Assembly: GCA_910588955.1 (NCBI GenBank)
Contig: CAJURQ010000004.1
Coordinates: 124,001-188,000, forward strand
DNA length: 64,000 bases
Direction: 5' to 3'
DNA from: an uncultured Lachnospiraceae bacterium
GTDB lineage: Bacteria; Bacillota; Clostridia; Lachnospirales; Lachnospiraceae
This document shows positions 35,549-45,248 of the stretch, piece after piece. A program made the translations under genes and the position numbers. Below the pieces are notes generated by a model, which was not told where the DNA came from, made no database searches, and worked only from the letters and a program-made list of their open reading frames with translations. Every line of letters begins with the position of its first letter. Within the stretch, counting starts at the first letter, position 1.

Positions 35549-36418
35549 ATGATAAGAGAGAAGGCTTACGCAAAAATAAATCTGGGATTAGATGTGCTGC
35601 GGCGCAGACCCGACGGTTATCATGAGGTAAAGATGATTATGCAGACCGTGGATATCTGCGATGATTTGACCTTTGAAAAAAGGGAGGAGCCGGGAATCGG
35701 CTTTCGGATAGAGGGTTCTGACCTGCCAGCGGACGAGAACAACCTGGTCTATCGGGCGGCGGCGCTTCTGATGGAGAAGCGGCAGATTAGGGAGGGCGTC
35801 TCCATTATCTTGCAGAAAAGGATTCCCATTGCGGCGGGCATGGCGGGCGGGAGCTCTGATGCGGCGGCGGCTCTGCGGGGGGTGAACATGCTTTTTGAGA
35901 TGGGGTATTCCGCGGAAGAACTGAAAGAAATCGGCGTGACGCTTGGGGCGGACATTCCTTACTGTATTCAGGGCGGCACGATGCTCTCGGAGGGAATCGG
36001 AGAAATTTTGACACCACTGTCAGAACCGCCGGCTTGCCATCTGGTGATCGCGAAGCCTGATATCGACGTGTCCACAGCGTTTGTTTACGGACATTTACAG
36101 GCGGATAAACTGCCGTTTCACCCGGATATTGACGGGATGGCGGCGGCGCTTGCGGCGGGGGATCTTAAGGGAGTTACGGACAGAATGGGAAATGTGCTGG
36201 AGACGGTCACAGTGAAGGAGTACCCCGTGATTGACAGACTAAAACAGTTGATGTGCGGGCTGGGGGCGGAGAACGCGCTGATGAGCGGCAGCGGGCCCAC
36301 GGTGTTCGGCATTTGTAGAGAGAGAGAGACGGCGGAGAAAGCAGCGGCGGCAATAAAGAAAGAGGAGCCGGCGGCTTCCGTTTTCGTGACGGGGTTTTGT
36401 AACAATAAACTGCTCTGA
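35549..36418 (+). CDS. ispE: 4-diphosphocytidyl-2-C-methyl-D-erythritol kinase
   Basis: 289 residues of the GHMP kinase family. Start MIREKAYAKINLGLDVL (substrate Lys/Asn region), ATP loop PIAAGMAGGSSDAAAALRG, and the C-terminal ALMSGSGPTVFGI. IspE phosphorylates CDP-methylerythritol in the non-mevalonate isoprenoid pathway. AGGAG lies five bases before the ATG. The next gene, a GntR regulator, starts 14 bases after its stop. Confidence 0.95.
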   Translation: MIREKAYAKINLGLDVLRRRPDGYHEVKMIMQTVDICDDLTFEKREEPGIGFRIEGSDLPADENNLVYRAAALLMEKRQIREGVSIILQKRIPIAAGMAGGSSDAAAALRGVNMLFEMGYSAEELKEIGVTLGADIPYCIQGGTMLSEGIGEILTPLSEPPACHLVIAKPDIDVSTAFVYGHLQADKLPFHPDIDGMAAALAAGDLKGVTDRMGNVLETVTVKEYPVIDRLKQLMCGLGAENALMSGSGPTVFGICRERETAEKAAAAIKKEEPAASVFVTGFCNNKLL

Positions 36419-36432
36419 CGGGGAGGTAGCGT

Positions 36433-37128
36433 ATGGATCATGATTTCACTGTGAATATGGACGAATTTCTGCCGTTGCGGGATGTGGTGTTCAACACGCT
36501 GCGCCGTGCCATTTTGACGGGCGAACTGAAACCGGGGGAGAGGCTGATGGAGATCCATCTGGCAAACCGTCTGGGCGTGAGCCGCACGCCGATCCGCGAG
36601 GCGATACGGAAGTTGGAGCTGGAAGGTCTGGTGACCATGATTCCGAGGCGAGGCGCGGAGGTGGCGCAGATCACGGAGAAAAGCCTGCAGGATGTGCTGG
36701 AGGTAAGGCGCGCGCTGGATGCGCTCTGTGCGGAATTGGCGTGCGACAGGATCACGCCGGAGGGCAAAGCGGCGTTAAAGAGGGCATGCGACAGCTTTGA
36801 GGATGCCACGAGGACGGGAGACGCGGTGACCATCGCGGAGGCGGATGTGGCGCTGCACGATATCATTGTGCAGGCGACGGGGAACCAGCGGCTGATTCAG
36901 CTGATAAACAACCTGTCCGAGCAGATGTACCGCTACCGTTTTGAGTACATCAAGGACGAGAGCGGGCATGAGAATCTGGTCAATGAGCATAGGATGATAT
37001 ATGAGAGCATAATGAGCGGCGACAAGGAGAAAGCGGCGGCAGCGGCGAGACTCCACATTGACAATCAGGAGCAGTCCATTATCAGGCAGATCCGCGTGGA
37101 ACCCAGAGGGAAGCGCAGTCCCCGCTGA
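36433..37128 (+). CDS. GntR-family regulator with FCD domain
   Basis: 231 residues. Winged helix at 10-75 (LRRAILTGELKPGERLMEIH, LGVSRTPIREAIRKLELEGL) and an FCD ligand domain with EVRRALDALCAELAC, ALHDIIVQATGNQRL and a C-terminal EHRMIYESIMSGDKEKAAAA helix with metal-site histidines. FCD regulators sense organic acids or sugar acids. GntR-type palindromes lie in the operon promoter upstream of ispE. Confidence 0.92.
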   Translation: MDHDFTVNMDEFLPLRDVVFNTLRRAILTGELKPGERLMEIHLANRLGVSRTPIREAIRKLELEGLVTMIPRRGAEVAQITEKSLQDVLEVRRALDALCAELACDRITPEGKAALKRACDSFEDATRTGDAVTIAEADVALHDIIVQATGNQRLIQLINNLSEQMYRYRFEYIKDESGHENLVNEHRMIYESIMSGDKEKAAAAARLHIDNQEQSIIRQIRVEPRGKRSPR

Positions 37129-37282
37129 GTGTCTGCTTTGCAGGCGGATCAGAATAGGGAAGTCCGCCGTTTATGCTGTGTGCGCGCCGCGCAGGGCAGC
37201 GAAATACCAAACGGTGTATCAGAACGACTGAAAGCGGGAATACTCCAGATGCCGGAGACAACGGCGGATAGGAGTATGTCAT

Positions 37283-37528
37283 ATGAAGAAAAAAGGAAAG
37301 ACACTGGCTGCATGTCTTTTTGCGGCAGTCTGGTGGGGGATATTTTATCCGGAACTATGCTTTACGGAGGGGACGTGCGAGACGGTAACGACGGACGGGA
37401 CGCAGGCGGACGGTATGACGGAAAAGATCGACGCGGCGCAGGTCTGGCATGCTTCCGGCGATGAAATTGTAATAAGCAGCAGGTTTTTGGAATGGTGTGA
37501 GGAAAATCTGTCGGTGAGGAAGGATTAG
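37283..37528 (+). CDS. Small exported hypothetical protein
   Basis: 81 residues. The N-terminus (KKKGKTLAACLFAAVWWGIF) is a signal peptide. The mature part is short, with two Cys (CET and WCEEN) that might pair, and WHASGDEIVISSRFLEWC. It is not a family I recognise. It precedes murI by 15 bases and shares the same strand and probably the same transcript. Confidence 0.6.
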   Translation: MKKKGKTLAACLFAAVWWGIFYPELCFTEGTCETVTTDGTQADGMTEKIDAAQVWHASGDEIVISSRFLEWCEENLSVRKD

Positions 37529-37543
37529 GAAAGGTTGAAAACC

Positions 37544-38377
37544 ATGAACGGACAGGAAGATTGGCACAACAGCCCTATAGGCGTGTTCGATTCGGGGGTG
37601 GGCGGGCTGACCGTTGCGCGCGAGATCATGCGGCAGCTCCCCAACGAGCGGATCGTATATTTCGGCGACACGGCGAGACTGCCTTACGGAAGTAAGTCGA
37701 AGGAGACCGTGATACGATATTCCAGACAGATCGTGCATTTTCTGGAGACGCAGCAGGTGAAAGCGATTGTGGTGGCATGCAATACGGCGAGCGCATACGC
37801 TTTGGAGGATCTGGAAAAAGAGGTGGATCTTCCGATGATCGGTGTGGTGAAGCCGGGTGCCAGAGCGGCTCTTGCGGCTACCGCGAATAAAAAAATCGGC
37901 GTGGTGGCGACAGAAGCCACCATAAGCAGCGGCATTTACAGCCGTTACATAGAAGAACATGATGCTGATGTCAGTGTGATAGGAAAAGCGTGCCCGCTCT
38001 TCGTGCCTCTGGTGGAGGAAGGGCTGTGGGAAGATCCGGTGACGGACGAGATCGCCCGACGCTATCTGACGGAACTGATCGACAGCGGCATAGACACCCT
38101 GATTCTGGGCTGTACTCATTACCCGATGCTGCGCTCTACGGTGGGAAAGATTATGGGGGAGAAAGTAACTCTGGTCAATCCCGCTTATGAGACGGCGAGG
38201 GAGTTAAAAAAACTTTTGGCGCAACACGGTCTGGAGAGTGAGCACAGACCGGGGCTTGGGACGGAACTGTACCGCTTTTTTGTCAGCGATGCCGCCGACA
38301 AGTTCCAACGTTTTGCCAATTCCATTCTGCCCTATGGCATTTTGTCCGCAAAGCTGATCCGGATTGACGAATATTAG
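37544..38377 (+). CDS. murI: Glutamate racemase
   Basis: 277 residues from ATG 37544; TTG 37535 is in frame but is closer to the AGGAAAGG site. Active-site cysteines are in VVACNTASA and LGCTHYP, and GVFDSGVGGLTVAREI is the N-terminal signature. It supplies D-glutamate for peptidoglycan. It is followed 12 bases later by a DUF1934 gene. Confidence 0.95.
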   Translation: MNGQEDWHNSPIGVFDSGVGGLTVAREIMRQLPNERIVYFGDTARLPYGSKSKETVIRYSRQIVHFLETQQVKAIVVACNTASAYALEDLEKEVDLPMIGVVKPGARAALAATANKKIGVVATEATISSGIYSRYIEEHDADVSVIGKACPLFVPLVEEGLWEDPVTDEIARRYLTELIDSGIDTLILGCTHYPMLRSTVGKIMGEKVTLVNPAYETARELKKLLAQHGLESEHRPGLGTELYRFFVSDAADKFQRFANSILPYGILSAKLIRIDEY

Positions 38378-38389
38378 ATGGAGGCAAAA

Positions 38390-38842
38390 ATGACGAAAGA
38401 AGTATTGCTGACTTTACAGGGACTGCAGTTCGATCAGCGGGAGGAAGATTCCGACAAGATCGAGATGGTCACAGTGGGGGACTATTATAAGAAGAACGAC
38501 AGGCATTACGTGGTCTACGAGGAGGTCACGGAAGGGTTTGAGCGCGCTACGAAGAACCGGCTTAAGTTTGGCGGACAGATGGTGGAGCTGACGCGTCACG
38601 GTCTGGTGAACGTACATATGGTTTTTCAGGAAAATAAAAAGAATCTTTCAAACTACAACACGCCTTTCGGACAGATTCTCGTGGGGATTGATACGAAGCG
38701 GATAACGATTGACGAAAAGGAAGATAATATTGTGGTGGATGTGGACTACGCACTGGACATCAACTATGAGTTCCTTTCGGACTGCCACATCAAAATTGAC
38801 ATCCGCTCAAAAGAAAACAGCGGCTTTACGCTCATGTCGTAA
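38390..38842 (+). CDS. DUF1934 domain-containing protein
   Basis: 150 residues from ATG 38390 (GGAGG five bases upstream, inside the short spacer after murI). A lipocalin-like beta-barrel pattern: KIEMVTVGDYYKKNDRHYVV, FGGQMVELTRHGLVNVHMVF, TPFGQILVGIDTKRI, NYEFLSDCHIKI. Function unknown; it is frequently linked to cell-wall or tRNA-ligase genes in clostridia. Confidence 0.85.
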   Translation: MTKEVLLTLQGLQFDQREEDSDKIEMVTVGDYYKKNDRHYVVYEEVTEGFERATKNRLKFGGQMVELTRHGLVNVHMVFQENKKNLSNYNTPFGQILVGIDTKRITIDEKEDNIVVDVDYALDINYEFLSDCHIKIDIRSKENSGFTLMS

Positions 38843-38852
38843 GCCACTGCTC

Positions 38853-38900
38853 CGAGCCCGCAACGCGGTGCTCGCGGCGTTAATTGCGAAGCAATTTACG
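38853..38900. terminator. Two-hairpin region between convergent genes
   Basis: CGAGCCCGC pairs with GCGGTGCTCG (38853-38874, one T bulge), followed by CGTTAATTGC with GCAATTTACG (38878-38900, one mismatch). They separate the DUF1934 gene and the convergent membrane protein gene. There is no long T tract, so function as a terminator is inferred from position. Confidence 0.45.
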
Positions 38901-38904
38901 CCTG

Positions 38905-39381
38905 TTATTTGACGGGCTTTGCCCCCGCTTTTTCCTGCGCCTTTTCAACCATCTGTTTGAACTTGCTTTTTTTCTTCTGCTCTACAACCGGAGCCTTGCC
39001 GTGGAGTCCCTTTACGTCCGTGATGTAGATGCCGCTGACAACAGCCTTTACTTCCTTCTTGACGGGAACGGCATCGAAGATTTTTTCCTCGCAGATGAGC
39101 GTCATGATCTGCGGACCGACCTTCGCTTTCACAACGGGAAGCTTGGAGCCGCGCAGCAGCTTCGGTGTCTGGTCGAGCACGACTTGAGGCAGCCCCGCAT
39201 CCTTCAGCTTCATCCGTTTCTTATCGATGATAAGCATGGATATGGTCTGCTTCATCGCGTCGATCTGTTCCTGCTGTTCCGCCTGCTTTTTCTGTGCTTT
39301 CTTTCCTACGAAATATAATACGACCACGGCGATCAGCAGAACAGCCAAGATCACCAGTAAGACAATGGTAAACGTACTCAT
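38905..39381 (-). CDS. Single-span membrane protein, conserved hypothetical
   Basis: 158 residues from the ATG at 39381 (GGAGG seven bases upstream); a longer frame has no ribosome site. One membrane segment (TIVLLVILAVLLIAVVVLYF) is followed by a Lys/Gln coiled-coil-like stretch and a C-terminal domain with LKDAGLPQVVLDQTPKLLRG and VVSGIYITDVKGL, then a Lys-rich tail. No family recognised. In Lachnospiraceae this type often stands alone. Confidence 0.7.
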   Translation of the reverse strand: MSTFTIVLLVILAVLLIAVVVLYFVGKKAQKKQAEQQEQIDAMKQTISMLIIDKKRMKLKDAGLPQVVLDQTPKLLRGSKLPVVKAKVGPQIMTLICEEKIFDAVPVKKEVKAVVSGIYITDVKGLHGKAPVVEQKKKSKFKQMVEKAQEKAGAKPVK

Positions 39382-39584
39382 GGGAATGCCTCCGTTTTCA
39401 ATATAATATGTAAAAAATATTTTAACATTGTTCCGCGCGTTGCGCAAGAAGAAGTTACAGAGGGTCGGATATAGACAAACAAAGGATGGCTGTGGTAAGA
39501 TAAAAGTTGAATTTGTGGTGACTGTTTGGTGAGAATGAAAGCAGTTATAATTTATGATTTTGGAAAAGAGGCATTGAGGAGATT

Positions 39585-40676
39585 ATGAAAAGAAAAATTT
39601 GTGTGGTTGCAGCGGTGTTTGCCTCATCGCTGTTTTTGACAGCATGCGGCAGTAAAGAGTATCTGAAGGATATCAAGGCGGAAAAATATGTGACGCTTGG
39701 CACGTATACGGGAATCGAGGCGACGGTCAACAAGCCGGAGGTGCCCGAGGGGGCGGTGGAAAACTATATTCAGGATAATTATCTGGCGTCGAAGGCGGAG
39801 AAAGTGCCGGTGACGGACAGGGCGGTGCAGGAAGGCGACGTGGCGAACATCGACTTTGTGGGCTACCATGACGGCGTGGCGTTTGACGGCGGTACGGGAG
39901 CGGGCTTTGACCTGACGATCGGATCCGGGCGGTTTATAGAGGGCTTTGAGGAAGGGCTGATCGGGGCGAATATCGGTGATACGCGGAGTTTAAATCTGAC
40001 GTTCCCCGACCCTTACACCAATCCCGATCTTGCGGGGGAGGACGTGGTGTTTGAAGTGACGGTGAACGGCATCAGCGAGAGCAAAGCGCCGGAGCTTACG
40101 GACGAGCTGGTAAAGCAGCTCGGCGAGGAAGGTTACAACACCGGGGGCGCGCAGACAGCGCAGGAGCTGAGCGATTATGTTTATAGTCTCTATAATCAGT
40201 CGGTGCAGAGCGCTTACGACAATGAGATTGAGTCCGCTTTAGCGTCCGACATTATGGCAAACAGCACCTTTCAGGACCCGCCGGAGGAGATGGTAGATCG
40301 GTTTATCACGAGCATAGAGAACAATATGAGTGCAAGGGCTTCCTCGCTCGGCATGTCTCTCGTGCAGTATATGCAGCTTTACCAAGGGCTTGACGAGGCA
40401 GGGTACCGGACGCTTTTCGACGAGGAGGGCGTGCGGATGGCGAAGCAGTATATCATGTATCAGGCGATTGCCGACAAGGAGGGGCTTGCACCCACGGAGG
40501 AGGAGATTGCCGGGGAGGTTTCCGCGCTGATGACGGTTTACGGCTATGCCTCCGAGGAAGAACTGCAAAAGAGCGTCGATATGGAATCCCTGAAAGAAGA
40601 CCTGATGCGCAAAAAAGTGGTGGCGTTTTTGAAGGAGAACGGAAATATTCACGAGACGGCGGCAGCCGCGGATTGA
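39585..40676 (+). CDS. Trigger-factor-like FKBP peptidyl-prolyl isomerase lipoprotein
   Basis: 363 residues. Lipobox FLTACGS. An FKBP-type domain (about 85-170) contains GDVANIDFVGYHDGVAFDGG and TIGSGRFIEGFEEGLIGANI. The C-terminal part resembles trigger factor's chaperone domain (NSTFQDPPEEMVDRFI, then LKEDLMRKKVVAFL). It is therefore an extracytoplasmic folding factor, functionally comparable to PrsA. It is upstream of asnS but separated by 49 bases; coupling is unclear. Confidence 0.85.
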   Translation: MKRKICVVAAVFASSLFLTACGSKEYLKDIKAEKYVTLGTYTGIEATVNKPEVPEGAVENYIQDNYLASKAEKVPVTDRAVQEGDVANIDFVGYHDGVAFDGGTGAGFDLTIGSGRFIEGFEEGLIGANIGDTRSLNLTFPDPYTNPDLAGEDVVFEVTVNGISESKAPELTDELVKQLGEEGYNTGGAQTAQELSDYVYSLYNQSVQSAYDNEIESALASDIMANSTFQDPPEEMVDRFITSIENNMSARASSLGMSLVQYMQLYQGLDEAGYRTLFDEEGVRMAKQYIMYQAIADKEGLAPTEEEIAGEVSALMTVYGYASEEELQKSVDMESLKEDLMRKKVVAFLKENGNIHETAAAAD

Positions 40677-40725
40677 TATTAATAATTGTTAATAATGAAG
40701 AAATGATACGAGGGGGTATTGAAAA

Positions 40726-42117
40726 ATGGACTTGACAGGTATCAAAGATTTGTACCGCAACAGCGAGGCGTATTTTGATAAGGAAGTGACGATAGGCGGC
40801 TGGGTGAGAAGCATCCGCGATTCCAAAACATTCGGTTTTATCGTGGCTAACGACGGCACTTTTTTTGAGCCGCTGCAGATCGTGTATGCGGACAAGCTGG
40901 AAAATTTTGAGACGATTTCCAAACTGAACGTGGGTTCAGCGATTGTGGCGCGGGGCAGGATTGTGGCGACGCCGCAGGCGAAACAGAAATTTGAGATGCA
41001 GGCGGAGGAGATTATCGTGGAGGGCGTTTCCACGGCGGATTACCCGTTACAGAAAAAGCGGCACAGCTTTGAGTACCTGCGCACCATCTCCCATCTGCGT
41101 CCGAGGACGAACACGTTTCAGGCGGTGTTCCGCGTGCGCTCCCTGATTGCATACGCGATCCACACCTTTTTTCAGGAGAGAGGTTTCGTCTATGTGCACA
41201 CGCCGATCATAACCGGCAGCGACTGCGAGGGTGCGGGTGAGATGTTCCAAGTGACGACCATGGATCTGAACAATCTGCCAAAGACAGAGGACGGACAGGT
41301 TGACTACAGCACGGACTTCTTCGGCAAGCCTACCAACCTGACGGTGAGCGGTCAGCTAAACGTGGAAACATATGCTTTTGCCTTTAAGAACGTATATACA
41401 TTCGGTCCTACTTTCCGGGCGGAAAATTCTAACACCACGAGACATGCGGCGGAGTTCTGGATGATCGAGCCGGAGATGGCGTTTGCCGATCTGACGGACG
41501 ACATGATGGTGGCGGAGGCAATGCTCAAGCATGTGATTAGCTACGTGCTGGAGAACGCGCCGGAGGAGATGAATTTCTTTAACCAGTTTGTGGACAAGGG
41601 TCTGATCGAGCGTCTGAACCATGTGCTGCATTCCGACTTTGCCCATGTGACATACACGGAGGCGATCGAGATTCTGAAAAAGCACAATGACAGCTTTGAG
41701 TACAAGGTAGAGTGGGGCTGTGATTTGCAGACCGAGCATGAGCGTTTCCTGACGGAGCAGGAGTTTAAGCGCCCCGTGTTTGTGACGGACTATCCGAAGG
41801 AAATCAAGGCTTTTTATATGAAGTTAAACGAGGACGGCAAGACGGTGGCGGCTATGGACTGCCTTGTGCCGGGCATCGGCGAGATCATCGGCGGCAGCCA
41901 GAGAGAGGATGATCTGGAGCTTTTAGAGCGCAGAATGGACGAGCTTGGACTGAACAAAGAGGATTACGGGTTTTATCTGGATCTTCGCAAGTACGGGTCT
42001 GCGAGACACGCAGGGTTCGGGCTTGGGTTTGAGCGCTGCGTCATGTATCTGACCGGCATGGGCAACATCCGCGATGTGATTCCGTTCCCGAGGACAGTTA
42101 ACAACTGCGAACTCTAA
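40726..42117 (+). CDS. asnS: Asparagine--tRNA ligase
   Basis: 463 residues of class IIb. OB-fold anticodon domain ([20 protein letters not shown]), then motif 2 region [20 protein letters not shown] and motif 3 [28 protein letters not shown]. The Asn-specific residues fit AsnRS rather than AspRS. There is no T-box leader, because only 49 bases separate it from the previous gene. Confidence 0.95.
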   Translation: MDLTGIKDLYRNSEAYFDKEVTIGGWVRSIRDSKTFGFIVANDGTFFEPLQIVYADKLENFETISKLNVGSAIVARGRIVATPQAKQKFEMQAEEIIVEGVSTADYPLQKKRHSFEYLRTISHLRPRTNTFQAVFRVRSLIAYAIHTFFQERGFVYVHTPIITGSDCEGAGEMFQVTTMDLNNLPKTEDGQVDYSTDFFGKPTNLTVSGQLNVETYAFAFKNVYTFGPTFRAENSNTTRHAAEFWMIEPEMAFADLTDDMMVAEAMLKHVISYVLENAPEEMNFFNQFVDKGLIERLNHVLHSDFAHVTYTEAIEILKKHNDSFEYKVEWGCDLQTEHERFLTEQEFKRPVFVTDYPKEIKAFYMKLNEDGKTVAAMDCLVPGIGEIIGGSQREDDLELLERRMDELGLNKEDYGFYLDLRKYGSARHAGFGLGFERCVMYLTGMGNIRDVIPFPRTVNNCEL

Positions 42118-42130
42118 TAGAGACAAGGCG

Positions 42131-43351
42131 ATGAAAAAATACAAGAGACGGCTGTACGTCATATTATCTTTCATATTGTGTCTGTCAGTGGTAGATCCGA
42201 TTTCGGCTACCACTATTTCCGAACTCCGGGATAATGTGAAGAAAAACCAGTCCCAGCTTAAAAATGCCCAGCAGAAGGCTGACGAAGCGCAGGAAGCGCA
42301 GGAGGGCGTGGAGGAGGAGATCGAGGAGATTGACGCGGAGCTGGTGAATCTGATCACGGATATCAATCTGTGCGAAGAGGCGATCAATGACAAAGAGGAG
42401 GAGATTTACAGGACGCAGCTTGACTACGACGCGGCGGTGGCGGAGAAGGACGAGCAGTACGCGTCCATGAAAATCCGCATCCAGTTCATGTATGAGAAGG
42501 GCGATTCCTCCTACCTGCATATGTTTTTCGGTGCGGGAAACATGGGCGACATGGTGAATAAGGCGAAATATGTCGAAGAACTCTACGACTATGACAGAAA
42601 ACTCCTTGTGGAATACGAAGATACGGTAAAACGTGTGCAGGAACTCTGGGACACGCTGGAGGAGGACAAGTCGGAGCTTGAGACTTCCAGAACCGAGCTG
42701 CAGGAAGGGCAGGCTTACATGGAGGAGCTGCTGGCACAGAAAAAGGAAGAGTATGAGAATTACAGTGTGATGCTGACCAAGGCAAAGCAGGAGGCGGCGA
42801 CTTACACGGCGCGGATCAAGCAGGAGACAGCACAGATCAGGAAGCTGGAGGAGGAAGAGCGCAAACGCCGGGAGGAAGAGGAGAGAAAGCGCAAGGAAGA
42901 GGAAGAGCGGCGCAGGAAAGAGCAGGAGGCGCTGCTTGCCGACGGGGATTCCGATTCAGAGGAGGCGCCGAAGAAACAGGAAACGCCCAAACCCACGTCC
43001 TCCGGCGGCGGGAAAGGGCAGGATATCGCGAATTATGCCTGCAAGTTTATCGGGAATCCTTATGTGGCGGGCGGCACGAGTCTCACAAACGGGGCGGACT
43101 GTTCCGGCTTCGTGATGTCGGTTTACAAGAACTTCGGCATCAATCTTCCCAGAAGCTCCTATTCCCAGTCAACGGTCGGCAAGGGCGTGTCCTACTCGGA
43201 TGCAAGACCGGGGGATGTGATTTATTATGGCGGACATGTGGGCATTTACATAGGGAACGGACAGATTGTGCACGCCAGCACGGAGCGGACGGGCATTAAA
43301 ATCACCTCGGCAACTTACCGGAATATCATCACGGTGAGGCGGATTGTGTAA
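42131..43351 (+). CDS. NlpC/P60 peptidoglycan endopeptidase with coiled coil
   Basis: 406 residues. Signal peptide (RLYVILSFILCLSVVDPISA), a coiled-coil like CwlO/PcsB (residues 30-260) with a very charged KREEEERKRKEEEERRRK-type stretch, a Pro/Ser linker, then the C40 domain: catalytic Cys in GADCSGFVMSVYKNFG, His in GHVGIYIGNGQIVHAST. CwlO-like hydrolases are activated by FtsEX; here the coiled coil fits that scheme. It is upstream of a radical SAM gene without close coupling. Confidence 0.9.
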   Translation: MKKYKRRLYVILSFILCLSVVDPISATTISELRDNVKKNQSQLKNAQQKADEAQEAQEGVEEEIEEIDAELVNLITDINLCEEAINDKEEEIYRTQLDYDAAVAEKDEQYASMKIRIQFMYEKGDSSYLHMFFGAGNMGDMVNKAKYVEELYDYDRKLLVEYEDTVKRVQELWDTLEEDKSELETSRTELQEGQAYMEELLAQKKEEYENYSVMLTKAKQEAATYTARIKQETAQIRKLEEEERKRREEEERKRKEEEERRRKEQEALLADGDSDSEEAPKKQETPKPTSSGGGKGQDIANYACKFIGNPYVAGGTSLTNGADCSGFVMSVYKNFGINLPRSSYSQSTVGKGVSYSDARPGDVIYYGGHVGIYIGNGQIVHASTERTGIKITSATYRNIITVRRIV

Positions 43352-43365
43352 GCAGGCTGATTCCT

Positions 43366-44253
43366 ATGAAAATATATACGCTGAATCAATATTTACAGGA
43401 TACGTTTGGTCAAAAACTGTACAAGATAGCTTTGGACGGCGGTTTTACCTGTCCCAACCGGGACGGCACGACAGACACGCGAGGATGTATTTTCTGTTCC
43501 GGTGCCGGCTCGGGAGAATTTGCCGGGGATTGCAGGATGAGTATTACCCGGCAGATTGAGGAGGGCAAGGAAAGAGTTGCGGGAAAGATAAAAAACGGCA
43601 GATACATTGCGTATTTTCAGGCATTTACCAACACCTACGCGCCCGTCGAAAAACTGCGCGCCCTGTACATGGAGGCGATAAACCATAAGGACATAGCGGC
43701 GCTGTCCGTCGCGACGCGTCCGGACTGTCTTCCGGACGAGGTGCTTGACCTGTTGTGCGAGTGCAATCAGATAAAACCGGTCTGGGTGGAGCTTGGGCTG
43801 CAGACTATACACCCCGCGACGGCAGAATATATTCGCCGGGGCTATCCGCTGTCCGTGTATGATGACGCCGTAACCCGCCTGAAGGCGCGCGGTATGGAAG
43901 TGATCGTGCATGTGATGCTCGGACTGCCGGGTGAGACGAGGCAGGATATGCTGGACACGGTATCTTATGTAGGGAAAAGCCGCGCGGACGGCATCAAGCT
44001 GCAGCTTTTGCATGTGATAAAGGGCACGGATCTGGAAAAGGAGTATCTGGAAGGAAAATTTGAAACCCTGACTTTTGAAAGTTATGTGGAGTTGGTCGTG
44101 GACTGTCTTGCCTTGCTCCCGGAAAATATGGTTATCCACCGCATGACAGGCGACGGAGACAAACGCACGCTCGTTGCGCCGCTGTGGAGCGCCGATAAGA
44201 AGCGCGTGCTCAACGCGATCAACAGGGCGATTTCGCAAAAACACAGGATATAG
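43366..44253 (+). CDS. Radical SAM protein, TIGR01212/YtqA type
   Basis: 295 residues. The cluster motif is CPNRDGTTDTRGCIFC, with Cys spaced CX3-like at the end as FCSG, matching the TIGR01212 family (YhcC/YtqA). SAM-barrel segments YFQAFTNTYAPV, VWVELGLQTIHPATAEYI and HVMLGLPGETRQDMLDT follow. The reaction is unknown. It is the last gene before the larE promoter. Confidence 0.9.
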   Translation: MKIYTLNQYLQDTFGQKLYKIALDGGFTCPNRDGTTDTRGCIFCSGAGSGEFAGDCRMSITRQIEEGKERVAGKIKNGRYIAYFQAFTNTYAPVEKLRALYMEAINHKDIAALSVATRPDCLPDEVLDLLCECNQIKPVWVELGLQTIHPATAEYIRRGYPLSVYDDAVTRLKARGMEVIVHVMLGLPGETRQDMLDTVSYVGKSRADGIKLQLLHVIKGTDLEKEYLEGKFETLTFESYVELVVDCLALLPENMVIHRMTGDGDKRTLVAPLWSADKKRVLNAINRAISQKHRI

Positions 44254-44254
44254 A

Positions 44255-44282
44255 TTGACTTTTTCGCTGTGTCCAGTATAAA
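44255..44282 (+). promoter_or_regulatory. Probable lar operon promoter
   Basis: TTGACT (44255-44260), a 16-base spacer and TATAAA (44277-44282) begin two bases after the radical SAM stop, 220 bases upstream of larE. Confidence 0.6.
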
Positions 44283-44302
44283 ATAGACAGAGACAAAAGC
44301 GG

Positions 44303-44490
44303 GCATGAAGCCTGCGTGGGGGCAGAAGTTCCCGCAAGTTCAGATACGGTTTTGCACAGAAAAATCAAGTAAACGGCGCGGAATATGTCGTTGTTTATCC
44401 AATAGGCGTAAGGAATATCATATGGCGTAATGTATACACAGGAAGGTATACGATTCCTCAGAGGGGAATGGTATGTCTTTCTTTTTTATT
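44303..44490 (+). promoter_or_regulatory. Structured larE leader with alternative hairpins
   Basis: The 220-base untranslated leader has an early hairpin (GCGGGC with GCCTGC near 44303-44320) and, near its end, three arms that cannot all pair: AGGAAT (44411-44416), ATTCCT (44453-44458) and GGGGAAT (44463-44469). Arms 2 and 3 form a seven-pair stem with an AGA loop followed by a T-rich tract (44474-44490), a possible terminator; arms 1 and 2 would break it. GTATAC is repeated inside. It is not the NiCo riboswitch consensus as I know it. Confidence 0.45.
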
Positions 44491-44501
44491 ATGGAGGGAA
44501 A

Positions 44502-45248
44502 ATGAATCTGTCAACTTTTTTCAAAGAAAACCCAAAAGCTGCGGTCGCGTTCTCGGGCGGCACAGACTCGGCATATCTGCTCTATGCGGCGAAAGTGTCG
44601 GGGGCGGACGTGTGTGCCTACTATGTAAAGAGCGCGTTTCAGCCGCGGTTTGAGCTGGAGGATGCAAAGCGTCTCTGTGAAGAATTGGACATTGACTTGA
44701 AAATTCTCACGGCGGATGTGCTTGCCGAAAGTGCCGTCCGGGAAAATCGCCCCGATCGCTGTTATCATTGTAAAAAGATGATTTTTACAACGATAGCAAA
44801 AACGGCGGCAATGGACGGCTATCGGCTGCTGTTGGACGGCACGAACGCCTCCGACGAGGAGGGGGAGCGTCCGGGAATGCGGGCGCTGCGGGAACTGTCC
44901 GTGCGATCTCCCCTGCGGGAATGCGGGCTTTCCAAGGAGGAGATACGAAAGTGTTCCAAAGAGGCAGGGCTATTTACATGGGAGAAACCGGCGTACGCAT
45001 GTCTGGCGACCCGGATACCCGCAGGCGAGGAGATTACGGCGAAAAAGCTGGAAAGCACCGAGGCGGCGGAGGATTTTCTCTTTTCTCTGGGCTTTGCGGA
45101 TTTCCGGGTAAGGCTTTTCGGCGGGGCGGCGAGACTGCAGTTTCCGGCATCACAGCTTGGGCGTGCACTGGAAAAACGGGATGAGATTGTAGAGGAACTG
45201 AAACAATATTACAGCGCGATTTTGCTGGATATGGAGGAGAGAACATGA
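44502..45248 (+). CDS. larE: Pyridinium-bis-thiocarboxylate sulfur transferase LarE
   Basis: 248 residues from ATG 44502 (GGAGGG upstream). PP-loop AVAFSGGTDSAYLLYAA. LarE thiolates the nicotinic-acid-derived precursor of the nickel-pincer cofactor. Lactobacillus LarE uses one sacrificial Cys; this protein has Cys87 and Cys90 (CYHC) and Cys167 (YACLATR), the three-cysteine arrangement of the [4Fe-4S]-type LarE described for Thermotoga. It overlaps larB by four bases. Confidence 0.93.
   Translation: MNLSTFFKENPKAAVAFSGGTDSAYLLYAAKVSGADVCAYYVKSAFQPRFELEDAKRLCEELDIDLKILTADVLAESAVRENRPDRCYHCKKMIFTTIAKTAAMDGYRLLLDGTNASDEEGERPGMRALRELSVRSPLRECGLSKEEIRKCSKEAGLFTWEKPAYACLATRIPAGEEITAKKLESTEAAEDFLFSLGFADFRVRLFGGAARLQFPASQLGRALEKRDEIVEELKQYYSAILLDMEERT

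Noticed and set aside
44283..44501. NiCo riboswitch before larE
   Set aside because: The GC-rich conserved loops I associate with that family were not found, although alternative hairpins are present.
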